Positions 19,252 to 27,520 of a stretch of 56,368 nt of DNA are shown here, one piece after another. The DNA comes from Sulfuricurvum sp. (GTDB lineage: Bacteria; Campylobacterota; Campylobacteria; Campylobacterales; Sulfurimonadaceae). Each line of letters opens with the position of its first letter. Position 1 is the stretch's first letter. Below the pieces are notes generated by a model that saw only the letters and a program-made list of their open reading frames with translations, was not told the origin of the DNA and made no database searches. A program made the position numbers and the translations under genes. Where the stretch lies: positions 1 through 56,368 of the forward strand of contig JAUYSQ010000016.1 in the NCBI GenBank assembly GCA_030696285.1. The letters are read 5' to 3'.

Positions 19252-19328
19252 GGAGTGGTAGTTCAGCTGGTTAGAATGCCTGCCTGTCACGCAGGAGGTC
19301 GCGGGTTCGAGTCCCGTCGACTGCGCCA
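19252..19328 (+). tRNA. tRNA-Asp(GTC), chimeric: 5' acceptor strand does not pair with 3' acceptor strand
   Basis: Anticodon loop CTGTCAC; 5' GGAGTGG needs CCACTCC but 3' strand is CGACTGC (mismatches at acceptor pairs 2 and 6); encoded CCA. Confidence 0.85.
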
Positions 19329-19352
19329 TTAGTTTTATATATTTCGATTTTC

Positions 19353-19428
19353 GGGAGTTTAGCTCAGTTGGTAGAGCGCTACCCTTACAAGGTAGATGTC
19401 ACAAGTTCGAGTCTTGTAATTCCCACCA
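19353..19428 (+). tRNA. tRNA-Val(TAC)
   Basis: GGGAGTT/AATTCCC acceptor, anticodon loop CTTACAA, TTCGAGT T-loop, encoded CCA. Confidence 0.95.
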
Positions 19429-19435
19429 TAGTTGT

Positions 19436-19512
19436 GCAGTCGTAGTTCAGTTGGTTAGAACGCCTGCCTGTCACGCAGGAGGTCGCGGGTTCGAGTCCCG
19501 TCGACTGCGCCA
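19436..19512 (+). tRNA. tRNA-Asp(GTC), intact
   Basis: GCAGTCG/CGACTGC perfect acceptor; anticodon loop CTGTCAC; encoded CCA. Confidence 0.97.
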
Positions 19513-19636
19513 CCCTCACCTTTTATTTATTTTTTCCCTATTCTTATTCTCATTCATCCCTTCAATAATCGACATTTAAAGTTATCAATCCATTCTGCTA
19601 TAATGAACAACCAAGAAATATTTTCGGATTGTATCA

Positions 19637-21055
19637 ATGCAAAAAAATATTACACAAATCACTATTAAAAGATTACTGCCTCTGCTATTAAGTTTGATGC
19701 TATTGAGTATTATCGTTATTGGCTTAAACTTTCGTTCACTCGTTTTGATGAGTATGGAAGAGCATATTCTTTCCATTGCACAGATGACTAAGGCTAGTTT
19801 AACGGCCCATATGAAAGCAGGCATGATGGAAAGACGTGCTTATTTTCTCAATGAAATAGCCGAAGTTCCTCATGTCAAAAGCCTTATGATCATCCGTTCC
19901 AATGAAGTAAATGAACAATTTGGCAATAGCTCTAGTGGTGAAAAAAAAATGGATCCCTACCTAAATGGTATTCTTCAATCCAAGGAACCCTATTTTACTA
20001 TGACAGAGTGGGATGAAAAAGCGACCATGCGTGCTGTAGTCCCTTATATTGCTACGTCTAAAGGAAATCTGAACTGCTTACAATGCCACCATGTCCCGGA
20101 AAATACCGTACTCGGCGCTATCGACATTGAGCTAGACATAACGGAGTATCGAAACGGGGCGTGGACGTATCTGCTGATTCTCTTTGGGATTATCTCTTTC
20201 TTTACCATTGCGATTATCTTCAGTACTTCTCACGTAATTGAGCAATTTGTACGTAAACCGTTACTTGAACTGATACAGCTGGCCAAAGCAGTATTTTTCC
20301 GTACTGATCTCAAGGGACATACAATGTTTCAGAGTGAAGAATTCACCGAGGTGGCTTCACAGTTTCTAAAATTTGGCGAGGAGCTCAAGGAGCGCGAAGC
20401 GAGAATCGAACAAAGAACGATAGAGTTTCAATCATTGAATAACGAGATCGATACTACGCTTAAAGAAACGCTATTCGCAATGGGCGAGGCAGAAGAGAAA
20501 CGTTCCAATGAAACACACAATCATACGAGGCGTGTCGTAGAATATAGCCGTCTACTTGGGGAACTTGTGGGACTGGAAGAGTTGGAGATCGACCTGCTGA
20601 CAACGGCGGCCCCATTGCACGATATCGGCAAAATCGGAATTCCTGATTCTATACTGTTGAAACCAGGAAAGCTGGATAAAGAAGAGCGCGCAATCATCGA
20701 AATGCACGCAACGATAGGGTATGATATTTTAAAACACTCCGAGCGCAATGTATTACAAACTGCTGCAATAATTGCCCATGAACATCATGAAAGATGGGAC
20801 GGTTTAGGTTATCCGATGGGAATAAAAAGGGAAGAGATACATATATTTGGACGCATTGTCGCCATTGCAGATGTGTTTGATGCATTAGGAACAAAACGCG
20901 TTTATAAAGAAGCTTGGCCTCTAGAGGAAGTGCGAGAGTATTTTAAACAAGAACGGGGAAAAGCCTTCGATCCGCAGTTAGTAGATTTACTTGTACAACA
21001 TTATCATCAATTTGAAGCGCTTTACAATATACATTATAATGATGAAATGTTATGA
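19637..21055 (+). CDS. HD-GYP phosphodiesterase with N-terminal periplasmic DUF3365/Tll0287-like c-heme sensor
   Basis: 472 aa; TM - periplasmic - TM; CLQCH heme motif; HDIGKIGIPDSILLKPG, HHERWDGLGYP, ADVFDAL. Confidence 0.88.
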   Translation: MQKNITQITIKRLLPLLLSLMLLSIIVIGLNFRSLVLMSMEEHILSIAQMTKASLTAHMKAGMMERRAYFLNEIAEVPHVKSLMIIRSNEVNEQFGNSSSGEKKMDPYLNGILQSKEPYFTMTEWDEKATMRAVVPYIATSKGNLNCLQCHHVPENTVLGAIDIELDITEYRNGAWTYLLILFGIISFFTIAIIFSTSHVIEQFVRKPLLELIQLAKAVFFRTDLKGHTMFQSEEFTEVASQFLKFGEELKEREARIEQRTIEFQSLNNEIDTTLKETLFAMGEAEEKRSNETHNHTRRVVEYSRLLGELVGLEELEIDLLTTAAPLHDIGKIGIPDSILLKPGKLDKEERAIIEMHATIGYDILKHSERNVLQTAAIIAHEHHERWDGLGYPMGIKREEIHIFGRIVAIADVFDALGTKRVYKEAWPLEEVREYFKQERGKAFDPQLVDLLVQHYHQFEALYNIHYNDEML

Positions 21056-21630
21056 AACTTAACCGCATACTTCTTAGTTTGTATCTTTTAATATGGATTT
21101 TTCTCAGCATTGACCCCTGGTATCGTGAAGACTGGCTATTGGAAAATCTCTTAGTCTTTATTGCACTGCCGATTCTAATCTGGAGTGATCGCCGTTTTGG
21201 TTTTTCAAACACAAGTGTGTGGATGCTCTTCATCTTTTTTGTGTTGCATGGAATCGGTGCGCACTATACCTACAGTGAGATGCCGTGGTTCTCAACGATT
21301 ACAGAGTTTTTCGGGTTTGAACGCAATCATTACGATCGGCTCATCCATTTTTTATACGGATTCTTATTATTTCTTCCGTTCTACGAATTCTTCATCACCT
21401 TTCAAAAATCGAAACGGACTACTCTGCTTTTCACCTTTCTTTTTCTCGTTGCTTCTTCGGGAGTTTATGAAGTGATCGAATGGATAGCAACCGAGATGAC
21501 CCATGCGCAACTCGGTATGGCATTTTTAGGCACGCAGGGAGATGAATGGGATGCTCAAAAAGATATGAGTTGCGGACACTTGGGGAGTTTACTGGGACTT
21601 TTATTCTGGTATCGTAAAAAGCACCTATAA
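21052..21630 (+). CDS. DUF2238 (YjdF-like) inner-membrane protein
   Basis: 192 aa polytopic; HYDRLIHFLYGFL, VYEVIEW, GDEWDAQKDM. Confidence 0.8.
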   Translation: MKLNRILLSLYLLIWIFLSIDPWYREDWLLENLLVFIALPILIWSDRRFGFSNTSVWMLFIFFVLHGIGAHYTYSEMPWFSTITEFFGFERNHYDRLIHFLYGFLLFLPFYEFFITFQKSKRTTLLFTFLFLVASSGVYEVIEWIATEMTHAQLGMAFLGTQGDEWDAQKDMSCGHLGSLLGLLFWYRKKHL

Positions 21631-21653
21631 ATTCTATATTTATCCCTTTTAGG

Positions 21654-22988
21654 TTAAAGCTTTTTAGCAACCGTACCTTTTGGATGATGATACCATCCCG
21701 GATCGGTGTAATCGTCTTTAAGCTGATTACGGCGTACTTTGACGACCGTAAACATCCCCCCCATCTCGATCGGACCGAATGGCCCACGACCCGTCATCAT
21801 CGGCAACGTATTTTCAGGAAGTTTCATCCCCATTTCCACCATATCACTCATCTCCGCCATCCCGTTTTTGCCCATCGGCATGTACATATAGTCCGGCATA
21901 AGGTCACTGATTTTTTCGGTTAGATCGTCTTGTTTCACACCAATCATATTGGGAACACTGTGTCCCATCGGTCCCATTGTATGGTGTGATTTATGACAAT
22001 GAAATGACCAATCTCCCTCTTCGGTCGCGACAAATTCAAATGCCCTCATTTGCCCCACCCCAACATCAACAGTCACTTCAGGCCACCGTGCACTTTTAGG
22101 AACCCATCCCCCATCGGTGCAGGTCACCTCAAACGGATGGCCATGCATATGAATCGGATGGTTTGTCATCGTTAGATTACCGACACGGATACGGACGCGA
22201 TCCCCTACACGTACATTCATCGAATCGATCCCCGGAAAAGTACGTGAATTAAAGGTCCAGAGGTTAAATTCGGTCATTGTCGAGGGATTTGGGGTATACG
22301 TACCGGGGGCTACATCATAGCTCGCTAACAAAAAACAAAAATCACGATCAACACGGTGCTCTTTGGGGGTTTTCGGATGGATAATAAACATCCCCATAGA
22401 GCCCATCGCCATCTGCACCATCTCATCGGCATGTGGATGGTACATAAATGTCCCGCTTTGGCGGAGCGTAAACTCGTACACATAGGTCTCGCCCGGTGCG
22501 ATTTGTGGCTGGGTGAGTCCTCCTACCCCATCCATACCATTGGGCAGGATCAACCCGTGCCAATGTATCGTCGTATGTTCGGGAAGTTTATTGGTCACGA
22601 TGAGTCGTACAAGGTCTCCCTCCACTGCTTCGATAGTCGGCCCTGGGGAAGTGCCGTTGTATCCCCAGCAGTTTACGACCATTCCGGGCGAAAACTCACG
22701 TACGACCGGTTCAGCGATCAAATGGAACTCTTTGACCCCCTCTTTCATCTCGTAAGGAAGACTCCAGCCGTTTAGCGTCACGACAGGATTGTAGTTTTTC
22801 CCCTCTTTAGGGGTGATAAGGGTAGCAGGAGACAATACGCGTTTAGGATTTTTCACGAGAGTGAGCTGCCGTTTTTGAGGCGGTATTTCACAATGACTTT
22901 TTTCTTCCGCATGTATGCTGGAGGTAAGTGCTGCGTGAGCTATCAATGCGGCACCCAAACCTAGAAAATCGCGTCTATCGTGTCCCAT
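21654..22988 (-). CDS. Multicopper oxidase with Tat-type signal
   Basis: 444 aa; DRRDFLGLGAALIAHAA; HWHG, HPHADEM, HPIHMHGHPFEV, HCHKSHHTMGPMG; Met-rich segment near C-terminus. Confidence 0.9.
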   Translation of the reverse strand: MGHDRRDFLGLGAALIAHAALTSSIHAEEKSHCEIPPQKRQLTLVKNPKRVLSPATLITPKEGKNYNPVVTLNGWSLPYEMKEGVKEFHLIAEPVVREFSPGMVVNCWGYNGTSPGPTIEAVEGDLVRLIVTNKLPEHTTIHWHGLILPNGMDGVGGLTQPQIAPGETYVYEFTLRQSGTFMYHPHADEMVQMAMGSMGMFIIHPKTPKEHRVDRDFCFLLASYDVAPGTYTPNPSTMTEFNLWTFNSRTFPGIDSMNVRVGDRVRIRVGNLTMTNHPIHMHGHPFEVTCTDGGWVPKSARWPEVTVDVGVGQMRAFEFVATEEGDWSFHCHKSHHTMGPMGHSVPNMIGVKQDDLTEKISDLMPDYMYMPMGKNGMAEMSDMVEMGMKLPENTLPMMTGRGPFGPIEMGGMFTVVKVRRNQLKDDYTDPGWYHHPKGTVAKKL

Positions 22989-24328
22989 TAGAGTTTCCCT
23001 CCTATCGTATATTCTAAATCGGCTTGAGCCTTTTGATACTCTCCCAGTGCATCGAGGGATTCCATCTTTACCTCACCTGCACGACGCTGATCTTCAAGCA
23101 GCTCATAAATACCATCCAGCATCCCGTTGTAAAAAAGCTGTGTCTCCCCTAAAATCTGCTGATTTGTTTTTACGATCACCTCATCATATTCATGGGCGAT
23201 ATCATAACTATAACGGAGTTGTGCATACCCTTCACGTACCTCGGAGCGGATATTGACCGCCGTTTCATAAAGATGATGAACACTTTGGTTGTAGAGTGTT
23301 TGAGCCTTGCTCACGCGCCCTTGTCCGAAATCAAAAATAGGAATCGGGATTTTGACACCAAACGTATTAAACCGTTTTTCATCGGTTGTTTTTTCACTTT
23401 CCACTGAAAGGTCAACGTCACTGAGCAGCCGTGTATTTTCACTGTATCCGAGTTGCTTAGCAGCGTAATCAACCCCCTTGATAGCAGCAGCCATATCAAG
23501 ACGGTTGGAAATCGCCATTTTTTCCAAACCAACGTCTGAGGTGATAGGGGAATTAAGCTTTAAAGGCTGCGTACTGAGAAAATAGTGTGTTTGTTCCCCA
23601 TATAATCCCAATGTTTTATTCAAAGCTTCACGTGCCGTTGCGTTTTGACGAGCCAGCTTGATCGACTCTATCCGCGTATGTTCATAACTGTCTTGTATTT
23701 TCAACATATTACGTTTCGAGAGATTTCCGGCAGTGTATTGACGCACAGCTAACTGGAGCGTAGCTTCATGTGATTTTAAAATCGAACGGTATAGTGTCAC
23801 TCTCTCTTGGGCTAGACGTGCATCAACATAGCTCTTCTTTGCATCTCTTACCGTACGTAAGACGGTATCACCGACACGTGCTTTTGTCTCTTCGAGTGCC
23901 AATCCCCCCAACTCACGACGTAAAGGAATCCAAAGAAGATCCAAAAATGCCACTTCAATACTCAATGTCGAGGTGGTAACGCCGCTGCTTCGTCCCACAC
24001 TGTAACCTAAAAGCGGATTACGCATCAATCCAGCCTCCAGCAACTCACTCTGAGAAATGCCAATTTCTCCGTAGGTTTGTTGCAATGAACGATTATTGAG
24101 TAATGTAATACGCACAGTATTCTCTTCATTCAACGGTTGAGAAAGAAGTATTTTCACACTCTCATCGACTTTTGCAGCTTCTTGCGGAGTTTTAATCCAT
24201 TGAAGGTTCTGCGCCCCGCGCATTGTCGCCATTTGATTCACCGAGTCAAATACTTCATTCTGAGAAAGTGTCGAACAACCAGAAAAAATGATGAATGAAC
24301 CGAATACTACGCTGAGATTTCTAATCAT
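22988..24328 (-). CDS. TolC/CusC-family outer-membrane lipoprotein
   Basis: Start placed at MIRNLSVVFGSFIIFSGCS (lipobox); coiled-coil efflux OMP pattern. Confidence 0.8.
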   Translation of the reverse strand: MIRNLSVVFGSFIIFSGCSTLSQNEVFDSVNQMATMRGAQNLQWIKTPQEAAKVDESVKILLSQPLNEENTVRITLLNNRSLQQTYGEIGISQSELLEAGLMRNPLLGYSVGRSSGVTTSTLSIEVAFLDLLWIPLRRELGGLALEETKARVGDTVLRTVRDAKKSYVDARLAQERVTLYRSILKSHEATLQLAVRQYTAGNLSKRNMLKIQDSYEHTRIESIKLARQNATAREALNKTLGLYGEQTHYFLSTQPLKLNSPITSDVGLEKMAISNRLDMAAAIKGVDYAAKQLGYSENTRLLSDVDLSVESEKTTDEKRFNTFGVKIPIPIFDFGQGRVSKAQTLYNQSVHHLYETAVNIRSEVREGYAQLRYSYDIAHEYDEVIVKTNQQILGETQLFYNGMLDGIYELLEDQRRAGEVKMESLDALGEYQKAQADLEYTIGGKL

Positions 24329-24522
24329 TGTGCGCGTCCATACCCTGTTGTGTTTTGATCCTCTTTTTGAACACATCCCTCTTCAACGACATCCACTGCA
24401 GGTACCGGCGGAACATAGACGCTTTTGCCCTGCAATGCATCCGGAGAAGTAGGTATCATTTTCACCTCATTCGCATCAAGGCTCATGATCAGTGTTAAAA
24501 AAACCATGATAAAACGGCTCAT
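24325..24522 (-). CDS. Small secreted protein in a copper operon
   Basis: 65 aa; N-terminal hydrophobic signal; 4-nt overlaps with both neighbouring genes. Confidence 0.6.
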   Translation of the reverse strand: MSRFIMVFLTLIMSLDANEVKMIPTSPDALQGKSVYVPPVPAVDVVEEGCVQKEDQNTTGYGRAQ

Positions 24523-24854
24523 TTATTAATCTTCACAATAATATTTTTGCCCTCTTTTTGGACAAATTCAAAATTAACTCTATCGCCAACTTCCAATGGA
24601 TGAGTGAGGTCATGATCAATTACTTCAAATTGCATATTCATAGATGGCCATTTCAAGACAGGAATCGGGTCGTGAAAAATACGTACACTTTCGTGATTAT
24701 CCGCGATTGATTTAACCGTTCCGCTTGCATGAACCGTTTGTTCCGTTACCGTTGCAGGGGAAGAATGGTCATGATGTTCATCTCCCATTGCCGATGATAT
24801 AGTGACAAATACCAAAAGTGCATAGCATACAGTACTCAAAAAATTTCTTTGCAT
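24519..24854 (-). CDS. CusF-domain periplasmic copper-binding protein
   Basis: 111 aa; SVRIFHDPIPVLKWPSMNMQFEVIDH contains the CusF H...W..M.M ligand pattern; HxxxHHDHS N-terminal. Confidence 0.85.
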   Translation of the reverse strand: MQRNFLSTVCYALLVFVTISSAMGDEHHDHSSPATVTEQTVHASGTVKSIADNHESVRIFHDPIPVLKWPSMNMQFEVIDHDLTHPLEVGDRVNFEFVQKEGKNIIVKINK

Positions 24855-24903
24855 AATAAACTCCTCTTTACTTACTTAAAGCAGTTTATCATATACCCCA
24901 TCA

Positions 24904-24925
24904 TTATTATTTAATCAAATAATAA
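24904..24925. promoter_or_regulatory. Inverted repeat TTATTATTT-AATC-AAATAATAA upstream of the cusF-like gene
   Basis: Perfect 9-bp arms with 4-nt spacer (12-bp arms allowing one mismatch). Confidence 0.5.
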
Positions 24926-24943
24926 CGATGTTAATACCAATTC

Positions 24944-25228
24944 TTACGCCTCTGCCGAATAGGCTTTTTGGGCTTGATTGACAATACTGAGTGATTTAAA
25001 AGCCGTTACGCCGCTTTGCGCATTTCCATCCGCCAATGTTCCCAACGAAACTGTTATTCCAGAACCTGTTGTCGGAGCAATTTTTCCTTCAGTCAAACTT
25101 GCTTTTTTATTCTCTACCACTGGAGACTCTTGAGGTTGCTGCTGTTCAACCGCTTTCGATGAAACAAGATGACCGACTTGAACCGGTTGAGAGTAAGGGG
25201 ATTGAAAAATATAAGAACTTATTTGCAT
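24944..25228 (-). CDS. Small hypothetical protein, C-terminal FKSLSIVNQAQKAYSAEA
   Basis: 94 aa ORF; start-codon context plausible; no family recognised. Confidence 0.6.
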   Translation of the reverse strand: MQISSYIFQSPYSQPVQVGHLVSSKAVEQQQPQESPVVENKKASLTEGKIAPTTGSGITVSLGTLADGNAQSGVTAFKSLSIVNQAQKAYSAEA

Positions 25229-25311
25229 CTTACACCTCCATTTTTTATAACTATAATCCTCTCTTTAGAAAACTTCCCTTAAAATAGGGAATTACTTCCA
25301 AAGGAACTCAC

Positions 25312-25869
25312 ATGACTATTCTCCTCATTAGTATCGGGGCACTTGTCCTGATCGCCATTTTGATGTATAACGTCCTCATTGGTAAAAAGAATCAGGTCGA
25401 AAACATCTTTGCCGGTGTGGATACGGTTCTTAAAAAACGGTTTGACCTCATCCCCAACCTCGTTGCATCCATTTCTCAATATATGGAGCATGAAAAATCA
25501 ACCCTCGAAAAAGTGACCGCACTTCGTGCAGAAGCGATGAAACCCGGAATCAGCGACGCTCAAAAAATTTCTCTCGATGCAAAGCTCACTACCGCACTGG
25601 GTGCAATTAATTTGGCTATGGAAGCCTATCCCGACCTCAAAGCCAATGAAAACGTCATGCATTTACAGCGTTCACTCAATGAAGTCGAAGAACAAATATC
25701 CGCTGCACGCCGTGCCTACAACCAAGCGGTTACCGATCTAAACAATGCGATCGAAATGTTCCCGACCAATTTGATGGCGGGATGGATGGATCTAAGCCGC
25801 CGCGAGGTGTTTGAAATAATAGTCACCGAGCGTCAAAACGTTAATGTCAATGATTTATTCAATCGTTAA
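25312..25869 (+). CDS. lemA: LemA family protein
   Basis: 185 aa; N-terminal TM, NQVENIFAGVDTVLKKRFDLIPNLV, YNQAVTDLNNAIEMFPTNLMA. Confidence 0.93.
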   Translation: MTILLISIGALVLIAILMYNVLIGKKNQVENIFAGVDTVLKKRFDLIPNLVASISQYMEHEKSTLEKVTALRAEAMKPGISDAQKISLDAKLTTALGAINLAMEAYPDLKANENVMHLQRSLNEVEEQISAARRAYNQAVTDLNNAIEMFPTNLMAGWMDLSRREVFEIIVTERQNVNVNDLFNR

Positions 25870-25878
25870 TCATATAGT

Positions 25879-26844
25879 ATGAAATCGACCTCGGAACTCA
25901 CCGATTTTTATTACAAAGAGCTCTATCCAAGTCTCAGCGAATTAGAGAAAACGCGTACTCAAATCCTCTCACAGCTCAAATGGTATGGAGGAATGGGCGT
26001 CTTCGTATTTCTTCTCACCGCACTGTGGATGGGAAAAAATTTTGGTCTTCTCCATCCTCTTATGATGGGTATCGTGATCGGTTTTATTACTATTGCAGGA
26101 ATGACCTATCGTTTTATGATAAAAGGCTATGCCGAGGATTTTAAAGAAAAAATCATCACTCCCCTTATCGGTGCGATTGATCCTCACCTCCTCTACAATC
26201 CCAGTTTTATGATTTCACAGCATCTCTTTGAACGATCACAGCTTTTCAACCACTCCGTCGACCGCTACAGCGGCAATGATTATGTCAAAGGTTCCATTGA
26301 TAGTATTCCCATCGAATTCTCTGACGTCCATGCTGAATATCAAACGAAAGATTCAAAAGGACGTACCCAGTGGCATACCCTCTTTCGTGGATTGTTTCTT
26401 GTTGCCGAATTTAACAAACACTTCAAAAGTAAAACAATTGTTCTGCCTGACCAAGCGGAAAAAAGCTTTGGTTCACTTATCGGCGGATGGCTACAATCCA
26501 TCAACTTTTCCCGCGATGATTTAATCCGTCTCGATAACCCCGAATTCGAAAAGCATTTTGTCGTGTACGGCAACGATCCTATCGAAGCACGCTATATTCT
26601 CAGCCATTCGATGATGAAACGAATTTTAGATTTTCAGCGCAAACTGACCCATCCACTCTTCATCTCATTCGTCCATAATCATATTCACGTCGGAATCGGA
26701 ACCAAAAAAGATTTGTTTGAACCCGCAATTCTAACGTCGCTATTGGATTATAAACAAGCGATGGAGTATATCAATACGTTACGTTATACCATTGGAATTA
26801 TCGAAGAGCTGAAACTGAATGAGAAGCTGTGGAGTAAAGAGTAA
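25879..26844 (+). CDS. DUF3137 membrane protein
   Basis: 321 aa; two TM helices, FRGLFLVAEFNKHFKSKTIVLPD, EFEKHFVVYGNDPIEARYILS; next to lemA. Confidence 0.85.
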   Translation: MKSTSELTDFYYKELYPSLSELEKTRTQILSQLKWYGGMGVFVFLLTALWMGKNFGLLHPLMMGIVIGFITIAGMTYRFMIKGYAEDFKEKIITPLIGAIDPHLLYNPSFMISQHLFERSQLFNHSVDRYSGNDYVKGSIDSIPIEFSDVHAEYQTKDSKGRTQWHTLFRGLFLVAEFNKHFKSKTIVLPDQAEKSFGSLIGGWLQSINFSRDDLIRLDNPEFEKHFVVYGNDPIEARYILSHSMMKRILDFQRKLTHPLFISFVHNHIHVGIGTKKDLFEPAILTSLLDYKQAMEYINTLRYTIGIIEELKLNEKLWSKE

Positions 26845-26855
26845 TCAGCGGATTA

Positions 26856-27242
26856 TTATTCGAAAAATGCACCATCAAAATGGGTCAAAATCTTTTCGTC
26901 TTTAGTGAGCAGTGGATAATCCCGCACCATCGCATTCGCAACGATAAGACGGTCAAACGGATCACGAGTCCACTCTAACGATAAACTTTTTTTGATAACA
27001 TCAAACATCTCTACCTCATCAACCCGTAAATCAATCATCGCATTCAAATCACCTAGGATATTATGAGGGGTATCAGTAATTCGACCAATTTCCTGCAAAT
27101 ATTTCAACTCCATCATAACCATCGGTGAAATCAATAAAATAGTAGCATTCTCAATCGCGTCAAGTGCTTTTTTAGAAAACTTCTCCAACTCTTTTTGTCG
27201 AAGCCATACGATGATATGAGTGTCTAAATAAAGGGTTTCCAT
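26856..27242 (-). CDS. PIN-domain toxin (VapC-like)
   Basis: LYLDTHIIVWL, MVMMELKYL, RDPFDRLIVANAMV, LLTKDEKI; start placed at METLYLDTH. Confidence 0.9.
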   Translation of the reverse strand: METLYLDTHIIVWLRQKELEKFSKKALDAIENATILLISPMVMMELKYLQEIGRITDTPHNILGDLNAMIDLRVDEVEMFDVIKKSLSLEWTRDPFDRLIVANAMVRDYPLLTKDEKILTHFDGAFFE

Positions 27243-27451
27243 TCGCCCTCCCATGATGTGTTCATCAGTTCATCATCACTGCATGATATAATTTTTTTGG
27301 GTTGGATTGCTTTGAGACGGCTTTTTTTATGCTCAGGAACAATCATTAAAATCTGTCCATTCCGCTTCACTTCTAACGGTTCTTTGGTTTCAATTACAGA
27401 GTCGAGTAAATTATAGAGATTTTCTCTCAACTTTGAGGGTGTTATTGTCAT
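27224..27451 (-). CDS. Phd/YefM-family antitoxin
   Basis: 75 aa; TPSKLRENLYNLLDSVIETKEPLEVKRNGQILMIVPE; overlaps PIN gene. Confidence 0.88.
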   Translation of the reverse strand: MTITPSKLRENLYNLLDSVIETKEPLEVKRNGQILMIVPEHKKSRLKAIQPKKIISCSDDELMNTSWEGEWKPFI

Positions 27452-27473
27452 GATTAATCTCCTAAATAAAAGT

Positions 27474-27514
27474 ATTATAGCACAAACGTACGTTTAAAAT
27501 TAATATCGTACGAT
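27474..27514 (-). promoter_or_regulatory. Promoter/operator of the antitoxin-toxin operon
   Basis: Minus-strand TATAAT (27474-27479); palindromes AAACGTACGTTT (27484-27495) and ATCGTACGAT (27505-27514), centres 20 bp apart. Confidence 0.7.
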
Positions 27515-27520
27515 AGATAT

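Noticed and set aside
19126-19332. 68-aa plus-strand ORF in the track
   Set aside because: Its 3' part is the first tRNA-Asp gene; no independent coding signal.
19252-19512. Genomic-island insertion at tRNA-Asp (att-like 51-nt direct repeat)
   Set aside because: No integrase or mobile genes nearby, and the right side carries core atp, ribosomal and tol genes through to the end of the window, so chimerism is simpler.
22356-22775. 139-aa plus-strand ORF (His-rich) antisense to multicopper oxidase
   Set aside because: Apparent His richness is the reverse complement of Met (ATG) codons; the minus-strand gene is secure.
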